Positions 35,920 to 46,405 are shown, numbered from the stretch's first letter. The stretch is 64,000 nucleotides of DNA from Chryseobacterium glaciei (GCF_001648155.1 NZ_CP015199.1:1436501-1500500), one strand, 5' to 3'. Translations and numbers: made by a program. The notes: generated from the letters alone by a model not told the origin.

Positions 35920-36744
35920 TTAAGAAAAATTGGTTACTATTTTTAAAAGCTCAGTGTTATCCATCTCCTGAATTTCTTCAACTTCATCATCTTGCAGCAA
36001 ATGTTTGTGCTCATCGTAATAAAAAATCTTCCATTCGTTATCGTTGTACTCCAATGCAGAAAGGTTTTCAATCCAATCTCCGGAATTAAGATAAGTGCAA
36101 GAACCTTTTTTAGTTACAACTTCACGGATTTGAGGTTGGTGAATATGACCGCAAATAACGTAATCATAATGATTGTCGATGGCCAGTTCAGAAGCTGTTA
36201 ATTCAAAATCTCCGATGTATTTCACTGCTTTTTTAACGTTGTTTTTTATCTTCTTTGAAAATGAATATTTCTCTTTGCCCATTTTCTCTAAGAACCAATT
36301 TACAACATTATTGATTACAATTAACAAATCGTAGCCTTTTCCTCCCAATTTTGCGATCCATTTGGAATGCTGAACAGATGCATCGAAAACATCTCCATGA
36401 AAGATCCATGTTTTCTTTTGGTTGATATCTAAACAGATTTTATTGCAGACTTTAAGCTTACCCAATTGAAAATCGGTAAACTTGCGGAACATCTCGTCGT
36501 GGTTCCCTGTGATGTAGTACACATCCGTATTTTTGGTGGCCAATGAAAGAATTTTCTTGATCACCTTTAAATGAGGTTTAGGGAAGTAAGACTTTTTGAA
36601 TTGCCAGATATCGATAATATCACCATTCAAAACTAAAGTTTTAGGCTGAATAGAGTTCAGATATCTTAATAATTCTTTAGCCTTACATCCATAAGTTCCC
36701 AAATGAACATCCGAAATAACAACTAACTCAATATCTCTTTTCAT
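35920..36744 (-). CDS. LpxH-like metallophosphoesterase (UDP-2,3-diacylglucosamine diphosphatase family)
   Basis: A 274-residue calcineurin-type phosphoesterase. All metal motifs are present: SDVHLGTYG, LNGDIIDIW, TGNHDEMFR, FHGDVFD and CGHIHQP. Family membership suggests hydrolysis of a UDP-sugar lipid or similar pyrophosphate at the inner membrane, but the general annotation UDP-2,3-diacylglucosamine diphosphatase is often given to paralogues without proof. The start at the ATG (MKRDIELV) is used; the longer frame would need a TTG. It abuts the glycosyltransferase gene with no space. Confidence 0.85.
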   Translation of the reverse strand: MKRDIELVVISDVHLGTYGCKAKELLRYLNSIQPKTLVLNGDIIDIWQFKKSYFPKPHLKVIKKILSLATKNTDVYYITGNHDEMFRKFTDFQLGKLKVCNKICLDINQKKTWIFHGDVFDASVQHSKWIAKLGGKGYDLLIVINNVVNWFLEKMGKEKYSFSKKIKNNVKKAVKYIGDFELTASELAIDNHYDYVICGHIHQPQIREVVTKKGSCTYLNSGDWIENLSALEYNDNEWKIFYYDEHKHLLQDDEVEEIQEMDNTELLKIVTNFS

Positions 36745-36800
36745 AGTTTTATGCAAAGAAACTAATTGAAAGTTAACTGTATATGAATGTTATATTATTT

Positions 36801-37541
36801 TTATAGAGAGTTCATCAACTCTTCTGTAATTTCCATGTTGTGATAAACGTTTTGTACGTCATCATCTTCCTCAAAACGGTCAAGCATTTTCATGTTCGCC
36901 TTGAACTGCTCTTCTGTAACTTCTTTTGTATTGTTGGCGATTCTTTGAAGCTCTGCACTTTTAACTTCGATTTTAAGCTCATCTAATTTGTGAGATAAAG
37001 AACCGAAATCTTCAAAAGCGGTCGTGATCATTACTTCTTCGTCATCTTTTTCTACGTCTTCTGCTCCACCGTCGATCATTTCCATTTCGAAATCATCCCA
37101 ATCCATTTTGATCTGAGCAATATCGATACTGAAAATACCTTTTCTGTCGAAGATAAATGCTAATTCACCATTTTTACCCAAGTTACCGTCAAACTTATTG
37201 AAAATAGCTCTTACGTTAGCTACGGTTCTAGTAGTATTATTTGTAGTACATTCTATGAAGAAAGCAACGCCACCTTGGCCATATCCTTCATAAGTAATCT
37301 CTTCATAGTTTTCTGCATCTGCACCACTTGCCTTTTTGATCGCTCTTTCAACGTTATCTTTTGGCATGTTTGCACCTTTCGCATTCTGGATACATCTTCT
37401 CAATGCAGGATTTGCTTCAACATCAGGACCACCGGCCTTCACTGCTAATGCAATGTCTTTACCTATTTTAGAGAAAGTCTTGGCCATTTTATCCCAACGA
37501 GCCATTTTAGAAGCTTTTCTATATTCAAACGCTCTTCCCAT
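36801..37541 (-). CDS. YebC/PmpR family protein (translation or transcription regulator)
   Basis: A 246-residue YebC-family protein with the complete signature: KMARWDKMAKTFSKIGKDI, GGPDVEANPALRRCIQNAKG, ANMPKDNVERAIKKASG, and EGYGQGGVAFFIECTTNN. The family was first described as DNA-binding regulators; recent work links members to relief of ribosome stalling at proline-rich stretches. Cytosolic. The acidic middle (GGAEDVEKDDEE) is normal. It is monocistronic. Confidence 0.95.
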   Translation of the reverse strand: MGRAFEYRKASKMARWDKMAKTFSKIGKDIALAVKAGGPDVEANPALRRCIQNAKGANMPKDNVERAIKKASGADAENYEEITYEGYGQGGVAFFIECTTNNTTRTVANVRAIFNKFDGNLGKNGELAFIFDRKGIFSIDIAQIKMDWDDFEMEMIDGGAEDVEKDDEEVMITTAFEDFGSLSHKLDELKIEVKSAELQRIANNTKEVTEEQFKANMKMLDRFEEDDDVQNVYHNMEITEELMNSL

Positions 37542-37589
37542 TTTTATTTTTAAATTTTCAACAAAATTAATTAAAAGTAAACGAAAAAA

Positions 37590-37617
37590 AAATACCCCCA
37601 GAGAACTGGAGGTATTT
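37590..37617 (-). terminator. Terminator of the OmpA-family gene
   Basis: AAATACC-CCAG / CTGG-GGTATTT stem with one internal mismatch and an AGAA loop. On the minus strand it is followed by a run of nine T. Confidence 0.9.
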
Positions 37618-37635
37618 ATATTTAGAAAAATTTAA

Positions 37636-39144
37636 TTATTTTTTCTTTTTAGCCGGAGCTTTCTTAGCTACAACTTTTTTCTTAGCTGTACCTTTTTTCT
37701 TAGCTACTGCTTTCTTAACTGGAGCGTCAGCGTAATCTTTCTTAGCGATTGCATTCCACTCAGCGTCATTTTCTACAGCAGTTACAACTACTTTTCTGTC
37801 GATTTGTCTTTCAGCATCAGATTTCTTAGCGTCAACAGTTGCTTTAGTAGCACCTACACCAACCGATTTAAGAGAGTTAGCATCTACACCTCTAGCATCT
37901 AAAGCAGCAACTACAGCAGCAGCTCTTTCTCTAGATAATTTCAAGTTGTAAGCAGCAGCACCTTTAGCATCAGTTTGACCTTCTAATAAATAGTTACCTC
38001 CATCTTTCTTGATGATTTGAGCAGCTCTATCTAATGCAGTTGTAGACTCAGCTTTGATTGTAGCTTTATTAAAGTCAAAGTAAACATTTTTAACTTCAGT
38101 CGCTATTTCTTCAGCCGTTTTAGTTTTAGGCTTAGGACATCCGTTGTATTCTGGAAGACCTGGAACTGTAGGACAAGCATCATCTTTGTCTAAGATACCA
38201 TCACCGTCAGTATCTGGCCAAGGACAACCATTGTTTTCAGCAGGACCTGCAACTGTAGGACAAGCATCATCTTTGTCGATTACACCGTCACCGTCAGTAT
38301 CTGGCCAAGGACAACCGTTGTTTTCAACTGGACCAGCAACATCTGGACATTGATCGTCTTTATCTGGAACTCCATCACCGTCAGTATCAGGACATCCTTG
38401 GAATTCTGGTAAACCTGGTGTATCTGGACATAAATCGTCTTTATCTAAGATACCATCCTTATCTCTGTCTCTGTTTCCGAATCTGAAGTTCAATGAAGCA
38501 GAAGCTTGCCAAAAGTTAGCAACTGTAGACTTATCACCTGGAGTTGAAACGTAATCTCCTTGAACACCTAAACCGAAGTTTTTAGTCAACCAGAAGTTTA
38601 CACCAGCACCTGTAGAAACTGTAAAGAAGTTAGCTTTACCGTTTTCGTTACCGTTTTCTCCATTAGATACCCACTCACCATTAATATCAGTTCTAGGGAA
38701 AGTAAGAGCAGTATAGTCATGTCTTAAGTAGTTAGCACCAACTCTTAAGTATGGATCAAACCAAGATTCTTCGTTCCATAAAAGACCTGCAGCCTTTACT
38801 TGTAAACCAAGACCTGTCATTAGCATAAACTCTTTACCCATGTTGAATCTTTTGTTTTCAACATTACCAACAGTAGTCTGCCAGTCTACTACAAAACCTT
38901 TAGCTACGTTTCTAGCAACTGTAAGTTTAGATAGTGGAGGTGTAATAGAGAAGTTGTTCGTATTGAACATAGTCTTCGATAAATTTTTAGCAGAGAACGT
39001 ATTACTGAAATTGTTTCTAACTGCTGTATGGTTCTCCGCATGAGCACCAACTCCGATCATCCACGGATTGTTGGTAGTCTGAGCGAACACAGTAGAAGCA
39101 ACAGTAAGTGCCAATGCTGAAATTCCTAATTTTAGATTTTTCAT
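37636..39144 (-). CDS. OmpA-family outer-membrane protein with TSP3 repeats and a Lys/Ala tail
   Basis: A 502-residue protein with a signal peptide (cleaved near VFA|QTTNN). Residues about 25-225 are a beta-barrel-like region. About 228-325 hold four calcium-binding thrombospondin type 3 repeats (DTDGDGVIDKDDACPTVAGP). About 335-455 are the OmpA peptidoglycan-binding domain (NVYFDFNKATIKAEST, LSRERAAAVVAALDARGVD). After it comes an unusual end of about 30 residues made almost only of Lys and Ala (KKKVVAKKAPAKKKK). It is probably an abundant outer-membrane protein anchoring the cell wall. It has a promoter candidate and a strong terminator of its own. Confidence 0.93.
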   Translation of the reverse strand: MKNLKLGISALALTVASTVFAQTTNNPWMIGVGAHAENHTAVRNNFSNTFSAKNLSKTMFNTNNFSITPPLSKLTVARNVAKGFVVDWQTTVGNVENKRFNMGKEFMLMTGLGLQVKAAGLLWNEESWFDPYLRVGANYLRHDYTALTFPRTDINGEWVSNGENGNENGKANFFTVSTGAGVNFWLTKNFGLGVQGDYVSTPGDKSTVANFWQASASLNFRFGNRDRDKDGILDKDDLCPDTPGLPEFQGCPDTDGDGVPDKDDQCPDVAGPVENNGCPWPDTDGDGVIDKDDACPTVAGPAENNGCPWPDTDGDGILDKDDACPTVPGLPEYNGCPKPKTKTAEEIATEVKNVYFDFNKATIKAESTTALDRAAQIIKKDGGNYLLEGQTDAKGAAAYNLKLSRERAAAVVAALDARGVDANSLKSVGVGATKATVDAKKSDAERQIDRKVVVTAVENDAEWNAIAKKDYADAPVKKAVAKKKGTAKKKVVAKKAPAKKKK

Positions 39145-39173
39145 AGAATTAAATGATTAAATAATTGATAATG

Positions 39174-39205
39174 CAAAATAAATATAATTTTTCTTTATAT
39201 ACAAA
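39174..39205 (-). promoter_or_regulatory. Candidate promoter of the OmpA-family gene
   Basis: On the minus strand: TTTG, a 21-base spacer, then TATTTTG, close to the flavobacterial TTG...TAnnTTTG pattern with one T fewer. It leaves a leader of about 30 bases. Confidence 0.4.
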
Positions 39206-39221
39206 GTTTTTCAAATGATTT

Positions 39222-39680
39222 TTAACTTTTCTTTAATATTCTGTCCAGATTTCGTTTGTTTTCTCTATCTTTTATGCTCTCCCTTTTATCAAAAAGCTTT
39301 TTTCCTCTTCCCAAGGCAATCAACACCTTCGCTTTGCCTCTATCATTTATATATAATTTTAAAGGTATAATCGTGTTACCTGCATCTTTTAACTTCTTTT
39401 CGAGCTTTTGCAATTCTTTTTTGTGCAACAGCAATTTCCGTTCCCTTTTTGTTTTGTGATTATAAAAAGTTCCCAATTTATATTCATCAATCATCATATT
39501 AATGATGTACAATTCCCCATTAATAAACTGACAGAACGATTCTGTTATAGAAGCTTTCGAAGAACGTAAAGATTTGATCTCAGTACCTGTTAAAACCATA
39601 CCGGCTTCCATTTCTTCGATAAATTCATACTCGAATCTGGCTCTTCTGTTTAATATATTGACTGTTTTTTCAATCTTCAT
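39222..39680 (-). CDS. smpB: SsrA-binding protein SmpB
   Basis: Binds tmRNA and delivers it to stalled ribosomes (trans-translation). At 152 residues the length is typical. Family motifs are NRRARFEYEFIEEMEAGMVL, GTEIKSLRSSKASITESFCQ, ALGRGKKLFDKRESIKDRE, and a C-terminal basic tail that enters the decoding centre. It is upstream of ompA on the same strand, but the 77-base gap with a promoter candidate suggests ompA also has its own start of transcription. Confidence 0.97.
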   Translation of the reverse strand: MKIEKTVNILNRRARFEYEFIEEMEAGMVLTGTEIKSLRSSKASITESFCQFINGELYIINMMIDEYKLGTFYNHKTKRERKLLLHKKELQKLEKKLKDAGNTIIPLKLYINDRGKAKVLIALGRGKKLFDKRESIKDRENKRNLDRILKKS

Positions 39681-39713
39681 TTTAGTATTCCTATAGTTAC
39701 ATTAAAATTGAGT

Positions 39714-39760
39714 TTTACCCAATCCTATAATGAGTTATCCCCTTTGGGACTTTCCTTTTT
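39714..39760. repeat. Degenerate palindromic repeat, family B, copy 2
   Basis: On the minus strand AGTCCCAAAGGGGA followed by ATAGGATTGGGT aligns with AGTCCCGAAGGGAC and ACAGGGTTGGAT of copy 1 at 29774-29828. The palindromes have decayed. It lies in the divergent gap between smpB and the ABC-F gene. Confidence 0.45.
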
Positions 39761-39803
39761 TAAATTTCATTAATGAAATATATAAAAAATACCCCATATT
39801 TAA

Positions 39804-41498
<1,695 letters not shown>

Positions 41499-41525
41499 TC
41501 ATTAAGAATTTCATCAATAAAAAAG

Positions 41526-41553
41526 AAATAGCTACTCAAACGAGTAGCTATTT
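41526..41553. terminator. Bidirectional terminator between the ABC-F and T9SS genes
   Basis: A perfect 12-bp stem AAATAGCTACTC / GAGTAGCTATTT with an AAAC loop and T-runs on both sides. Confidence 0.92.
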
Positions 41554-41579
41554 TTATTACTAATTTAATAGTTAAGTTA

Positions 41580-43325
41580 TTATTTTTTAATAAACTTATG
41601 AGTTGAAGAGGTTCCGTCTGTGTTTTTCACGGTAAGGATATAAGCTCCTTTAACCAACTGAGAAACGTCAATTTTTTGTTCTGCCTTATTTGAAGATAAA
41701 ACGACTCTACCTGAAACATCCAAAACTTTAATTCCTGAAACTTTCTTAGTTCCCTTTATATTTAAATAATCACTTGTCGGGTTTGGATAAACCTGTAGAT
41801 TCTCTGATAACAAATTCTCTGAAGTGGATAAAGTACTTGTAGTTAATGATATATTATCAAACATCATAATTCCAAAACCTCCACTCATCGCAGCAGTTGT
41901 ATATACATTGAATCCTAGATAATAAACACCGGTTGCTGAAGGTGTAATTGTAAAAGATCCGGTTGCATAATTAGTTACATTTACGTTGGCATAATCATTA
42001 ATTACATTAGTCATCGAAGTATTTATTGGCGACATACCGTATGCAACTTTAAAACTCTGAGGACTTGCATAATTAGCATAATCAAATGTAAAAGTATAAG
42101 AAGTTCCTGCCTGTAAATTAACGCCATTGGTATAGAACCAAGTATTTGCATCATTTGCATTAGTTGTAGCAACGTAAACAACATTGGAAGAAAATCCAGC
42201 TAATCCTGTAGCATCATCAACGCTCCAATTTCCGCCTGGATTAATAACTTGCTGCGAAGTACACATTGGAAGAGTTCCAGATGTTGTAGAATTAAAATTC
42301 TCTGTATATGGAGCATTTACAGACGTACAAGGTGTAGTAAAACTGGCTTTTACAAGACTCCAATCACTCACACTTCCACCTCCACAGTTTGATCTTACCC
42401 ATACATTATATGATGTAGCAGGAGACAATCCTGTAATATTTTTTGAAGCAGTCGTAATTCCTGTATCTGTTGGTGTAGTAGAACTTACAGGAGCTACCGT
42501 TGAAGTACTTCTGTATAACTCATACGATGAAACTCCCGAAACTGCTGTCCAAGAAACTGTAGCAGAATTTGGAGTTAAATTAGTTACCGTTATAGAATCC
42601 GGCGCAATACAGGTATTTGCAACTTGGTAAGAAAATCCAAATACACACAGAAAACTTGCCGTAGATGATGTTTTTGTTACCGAAACACCTGATATACTTT
42701 TCAATTGATTAGCAGAGCTAATAGATAATGCAATCTCATATAATCTAGGATCATTAGCATTATTTTCAATAGCGTCTGTAACCCTACTTGCGCGCCCAAT
42801 ACCTTTTATTGCAAATCCTGTACCTCCGTACCAGTCTTTTACAGATTGATTGGTGAAAGTCTGGTTACTTCCATCTGTAAAATTAACAACTATACTTGCA
42901 ATAGAACTTCCGCTTCCTGTTGTTGCCAGCATAAATAATTTTGAAGCTTTAGGCGTTGACCCGAAATTTAAAGCTCCCGAATCATTTGCATTTACCAACC
43001 TCAACGAGTTATTTGAGGTATATGGAGCCATTTGAAATGATAAACCTGTGGTGTTTGCAGAATTAATTAATCCTGAGCTCGGTAATCCTGAAGTTGGCAT
43101 TGCTCCTGCCCCATTCATAAAATCTGTAGACATAAACACATAACCATTGGTTGGTGAATCTACACTTTGAGTAGTGCTGGATGATGCTGTACCCGATCCG
43201 TTTGCAACAAGATCTGCATTGTAACCACTTGTTACATTTAATGTCTGATAAGTTTGAGCGTTAATTTTGCAAAATAACGAAGCCGTCATTAAACAAAAGA
43301 AACCTACTGTAATTTTTTTATTCAT
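41580..43325 (-). CDS. Secreted protein: shared N-domain, FnIII, jelly-roll and T9SS sorting domain
   Basis: A 581-residue protein with a signal peptide ending near INA|QTYQTLN. Residues about 25-230 match the N-terminal domain of the protein at 25099-26772: YNADLVANG, GLSFQMAPYTSNNSLRLVN, LFMLATTGSG, WYGGTGFAIKGIGR, NDPRLYEIALSI. About 235-330 are fibronectin type III (NSATVSWTAVSGVSSYELYR). About 335-495 resemble a cleaved-adhesin or jelly-roll domain (NAPYTENFNSTTSGTLPMC, FGIMMFDNISL). The last 80 are the T9SS type A sorting domain (LQVYPNPTSDYLNIKG ... HKFIKK). It is secreted; function unknown. Confidence 0.87.
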   Translation of the reverse strand: MNKKITVGFFCLMTASLFCKINAQTYQTLNVTSGYNADLVANGSGTASSSTTQSVDSPTNGYVFMSTDFMNGAGAMPTSGLPSSGLINSANTTGLSFQMAPYTSNNSLRLVNANDSGALNFGSTPKASKLFMLATTGSGSSIASIVVNFTDGSNQTFTNQSVKDWYGGTGFAIKGIGRASRVTDAIENNANDPRLYEIALSISSANQLKSISGVSVTKTSSTASFLCVFGFSYQVANTCIAPDSITVTNLTPNSATVSWTAVSGVSSYELYRSTSTVAPVSSTTPTDTGITTASKNITGLSPATSYNVWVRSNCGGGSVSDWSLVKASFTTPCTSVNAPYTENFNSTTSGTLPMCTSQQVINPGGNWSVDDATGLAGFSSNVVYVATTNANDANTWFYTNGVNLQAGTSYTFTFDYANYASPQSFKVAYGMSPINTSMTNVINDYANVNVTNYATGSFTITPSATGVYYLGFNVYTTAAMSGGFGIMMFDNISLTTSTLSTSENLLSENLQVYPNPTSDYLNIKGTKKVSGIKVLDVSGRVVLSSNKAEQKIDVSQLVKGAYILTVKNTDGTSSTHKFIKK

Positions 43326-43690
43326 AATGTTTTTTTATGTTCAGCAAATATATATTTTTATTACACAATAACAATATTTTAACTTATTTTAACAAATTAA
43401 AATCAATTTTAAAACATAAAAATTATATTATAAATAATCAACATTACGAAATTATTATAAATCATCAATCTCTTTTTAAGAATAAAATTTTATTAATCTT
43501 TGATTCAAATTATTTTCATTTTTTGAAATTATTTTCAATCAAGACTGGTTTAATTTCCTTTTATTGTGAAATAAAACAGTACTGAAAATTATTAAAAATG
43601 AACTATTTATATTTTTTAAATCATTAAACAAGTTTATTTAATGAAAGGAATTAATAAAGAAAATATATTTTAACAAAAACATTCAACAAA
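43326..43690. other. AT-rich intergenic region, about 365 bases, no gene seen
   Basis: Very A+T-rich sequence upstream of the T9SS gene and downstream of the M48 gene. An 82-codon frame on the plus strand at 43337-43585 has the composition expected of non-coding AT-rich DNA (Asn, Ile, Lys, Phe, Tyr only). The region should contain the promoter of the T9SS gene; I see no clear consensus. Confidence 0.5.
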
Positions 43691-43717
43691 AAAGCCCCAA
43701 AGTAACTTTGAGGCTTT
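43691..43717 (-). terminator. Terminator of the M48 protease gene
   Basis: AAAGCCCCAAAGT / ACTTTGAGGCTTT stem, 13 bp with one mismatch, followed by TTTTTG on the minus strand. It lies 21 bases past the stop codon. Confidence 0.88.
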
Positions 43718-43738
43718 ATGATAAAAATTTGAGATTGA

Positions 43739-44551
43739 TTATTTCGTAAGTTTCGCTGTTGGCAAAGTAACCGCTCCCGGATCTTTCCACAAACCGTCTT
43801 TTTCTGCTTTTTTCTTAATAGCCTGAGCTCTTTTTTCGCTGTCGGGGTGAGAATTAAACATTTTCTGAAAACCAGACTGAGTACTTCCCTCCGAAAGCAA
43901 TGCTAATTTTTTGAAGGCAGTATAAGCTCCTACCACATTATATTTATTAGCTTTCATGAAATCGTAAGAATAAGTATCAGCTTCCGATTCCTGTTTTTTA
44001 CTGTGTGAAGCATCCAAAAATTCATTAGCCATTTTACCAACTTGGCTGTCATTCAATGTCGCCACCGAAGATGAAGCCGATGAAGCCGCATCCAACGCAG
44101 CAGCTTTTAAATAAGCAGATTTAATAGCATCTTTTGTATCTTGATTTTTAACGTGACCAATTTCATGACCAATTACTGCAAGCAATTCATCATCCGTCAT
44201 AATATCCATCAAAGAAGAGAAAACACGTACACTTCCGTCTGCACAAGCAAAAGCATTAATATCTTTTACTTTGTAGACTTTATAGTTAAGATTAAGGCCA
44301 TCCTGAGTTTTATGTTTCCCGAAAAGCTTGTTCAATCTTACTGTATAAGGATCTTTAGGACCGGCGATAGCATTATTCTTATCCATATAATCTACCGATT
44401 CTTTTGATAATTTTATAGCATCCTCATTGGTGAAAGTAAGTGCTTTCGAACCTTTAGACACAACATCCACCGCTTTTCCAAGACTAATTTTCTGTGCATT
44501 GACACTATAAATTGTGCCCAATAAAAATACACCAACAATAATTTTTTTCAT
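43739..44551 (-). CDS. Exported M48-family zinc metalloprotease
   Basis: A 270-residue protein with a signal peptide (MKKIIVGVFLLGTIYSVNA|QKI). The zinc motif HEIGH has H129, E130 and H133; the third ligand is probably in KKQESEADTYSYDFM (E-x-x-A-D). The end NSHPDSEKRAQAIKK is the usual M48 peptidase H-P-x-x-x-x-R sequence. It lacks membrane helices and TPR repeats, so it resembles the small periplasmic LoiP/YcaL-type proteases. I infer a role in outer-membrane protein quality control. Confidence 0.92.
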   Translation of the reverse strand: MKKIIVGVFLLGTIYSVNAQKISLGKAVDVVSKGSKALTFTNEDAIKLSKESVDYMDKNNAIAGPKDPYTVRLNKLFGKHKTQDGLNLNYKVYKVKDINAFACADGSVRVFSSLMDIMTDDELLAVIGHEIGHVKNQDTKDAIKSAYLKAAALDAASSASSSVATLNDSQVGKMANEFLDASHSKKQESEADTYSYDFMKANKYNVVGAYTAFKKLALLSEGSTQSGFQKMFNSHPDSEKRAQAIKKKAEKDGLWKDPGAVTLPTAKLTK

Positions 44552-44599
44552 AGTAATAATTTTTAAGTTTAGTTTAGCGAATATATCATTTTTAAATGA

Positions 44600-44635
44600 A
44601 AAATCCTTCTCCAGAAAATTCTGAAAAAGGATTTT
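44600..44635 (-). terminator. Terminator of the ferritin-like gene pair
   Basis: AAAATCCTT / AAGGATTTT outer stem with an inner CAGAA...TTCTG pairing, followed by TTTCATTT on the minus strand. It lies 23 bases beyond the stop codon of the second gene of the pair. Confidence 0.78.
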
Positions 44636-44657
44636 ACACCTAATATTAAGAAATCAC

Positions 44658-45467
44658 TTATACAATAAACAAAGATGCAATTGCCGTTGCGTCACTACCA
44701 CTTAAAACTTCGTCATAAGCAGCAGAACCTGCAGCAGCGCCAAAAGCGTTTGCCGTATTGAATCCGGCTTGATTTGTATTACCTTCACCTGCATATACAG
44801 CATTGGTTGCAGCAGGCATGTTTCCACCATCTGCCAATTCTATCCAGCCTTTATTAGCTCTCATTCTTCTCACCTGAGAAGCGTGTCTTGCCTCAACGGA
44901 ATGGATCTGTAAAGCTGCCTGTAAAACTGCTTTGTTAGACATCACATTTCCAGCCTGTCCTTTGTATGCTCTAACTCCGGTATCTTCAAAAGCCTGAGCC
45001 AGAATAAGGAATTGATTATAATCTGTAAATGGAGAAAAATTACCACCAACAGTAAAATCGAAAGTCGGTTTAGCTCCAGGTGTTACGCCTAAAGAAGTTA
45101 ATGTACTTTTCAAAAAGGCAACGTGAGCCGTTTCATGTTTTGAGATCTGCATAAATACAACTTTATCCGCACTCGGAATAAGACCTGCAGTACCCAAACC
45201 TTTTGCATAATATTCATCTTCAAGATATTCTAACGTTAAAGCCAGCTGTAAAGCATCTGTTAACGGAGTTTTAAAATAAGTTCCTGAAGTTGTAGTGGTT
45301 TCCGCTTTCGCAGAAGTTGCCATTAAAGTTCCCAATCCTAATGGTACAGCAGCAACTGCCGCTTTTTTACCGATTGAAGATATATTCGTAAGAGTTTCTA
45401 ATCTTGATGATTCTGTAGTGAAAAATTTATCGTTAGAAAGCTTATCTAGTAATTTAAGAATGTTCAT
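44658..45467 (-). CDS. Exported ferritin-like domain protein (second of a tandem pair)
   Basis: A 269-residue protein. Residues 1-55 contain a hydrophilic stretch then KKAAVAAVPLGLGTLMATSAKA|E, which has the length and shape of a Tat signal but with Lys-Lys where the twin arginine should be. Residues about 65-215 form a ferritin-like four-helix bundle with LEYLEDEYYAKGLG, HETAHVAFLKSTL, FEDTGVRAYKG and HSVEARHASQVRRMR, so carboxylate and histidine ligands for a di-metal centre seem intact. It follows the first paralogue by 26 bases. Such proteins are often called desiccation-related or ferritin-like; the substrate is unknown. Confidence 0.82.
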   Translation of the reverse strand: MNILKLLDKLSNDKFFTTESSRLETLTNISSIGKKAAVAAVPLGLGTLMATSAKAETTTTSGTYFKTPLTDALQLALTLEYLEDEYYAKGLGTAGLIPSADKVVFMQISKHETAHVAFLKSTLTSLGVTPGAKPTFDFTVGGNFSPFTDYNQFLILAQAFEDTGVRAYKGQAGNVMSNKAVLQAALQIHSVEARHASQVRRMRANKGWIELADGGNMPAATNAVYAGEGNTNQAGFNTANAFGAAAGSAAYDEVLSGSDATAIASLFIV

Positions 45468-45493
45468 AATTGTTGATTTTGAAGATGAATAAT

Positions 45494-46210
45494 TTAGCTA
45501 ATACCTCTTTCTTTCCAAGTGAATGGCGTTTTGATGAATCCTCCGGCCACACTTACAATTTCAGTTGGCTCTTTAGCAACATCCAACCCGGTTGCGTTGA
45601 TTACATCATCTCCTGAAAAATCAGCAGAACCCGGATTAATCAAATTTCTGATAGCAGAAGCATGTCTGGCCTCAACAGAAACGATTTTCCCTGCAATTAC
45701 CAAATAATCTGGATTTGTAATATATTTTCCTGCTCCGTTATAAGCAGCTACACCAGTGTCTTCCAAAGCTTTTGCCGTAGCTAAAACTGAAGCTCTGTTA
45801 CTGAAATTTACGTTTGGATATTGAAATTCCAAAGTTGGCAACACATTGGTTGTTACTCCGCTGATGGCAGCTTTAAAGAAATCTCTGTGAATTACTTCAT
45901 GATGATAAAGATCTGTAAAAAGTGTTTTTTCGGCATCAGAAATCCCTGAGTAAAAATTGTTTACTACTTTGGTATAAAAATCTGCTTCAAGTTGTTCAAG
46001 TGCATACGCATAGTTTAAAACGCCAACATCTCCTGTACCGAGATCAAATTTATTGGCTGGATCCATGTACTGATAATCAAACTCATTATCTGAACATCCT
46101 ACAAGGGCAAGGCCTGCCATAGCAATACCAAGTCCTCCAAGTTTAAGAAAGTTTCGTCTTCCGGTATCCAAAGTGGCACCTTTGTTTGAAACACTGATCG
46201 TTTTTTTCAT
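45494..46210 (-). CDS. Tat-exported ferritin-like lipoprotein (first of a tandem pair)
   Basis: A 238-residue protein. The N-terminus has a canonical twin-arginine signal, GRRNFLKLGGLGIAMAG, followed by a lipobox, ALVGC, so it is probably folded before export and then lipid-anchored. The ferritin-like domain repeats the metal-binding pattern of its neighbour: YALEQLEADFYTKVV, HHEVIHRDFFKAAI, LEDTGVAAYNGAG and VSVEARHASAIRNLI. A folded, metal-loaded protein is the expected cargo of Tat. It is first in a two-gene operon, divergent from recJ. The pair may form a hetero-oligomer. Confidence 0.88.
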   Translation of the reverse strand: MKKTISVSNKGATLDTGRRNFLKLGGLGIAMAGLALVGCSDNEFDYQYMDPANKFDLGTGDVGVLNYAYALEQLEADFYTKVVNNFYSGISDAEKTLFTDLYHHEVIHRDFFKAAISGVTTNVLPTLEFQYPNVNFSNRASVLATAKALEDTGVAAYNGAGKYITNPDYLVIAGKIVSVEARHASAIRNLINPGSADFSGDDVINATGLDVAKEPTEIVSVAGGFIKTPFTWKERGIS

Positions 46211-46405
46211 AATATTAATTTTTTAAGTGTTATAACCTTACTTACGAGAGCAAATCTGTTTCGGTTTTCATTATTTCAAATTTTATTGAATTTTATTTGA
46301 AAAAGTTTCAACAAAACAATCAAAACACTGATAAACAATAGATTATTAAATATTTCAACATTTTTTTTATGATAACAATTCCTCGTTTTTAAAATATATT
46401 TTCCT

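Noticed and set aside
43337..43585. An 82-codon frame in the AT-rich gap
   Set aside because: Only AT-coded residues (Asn, Ile, Lys, Phe, Tyr, Leu), no domain pattern, and no promoter; expected by chance at this composition.
46211..46405. Possible regulatory RNA between the ferritin-like pair and recJ
   Set aside because: AT-rich divergent gap without a stable inverted repeat or any known riboswitch core.
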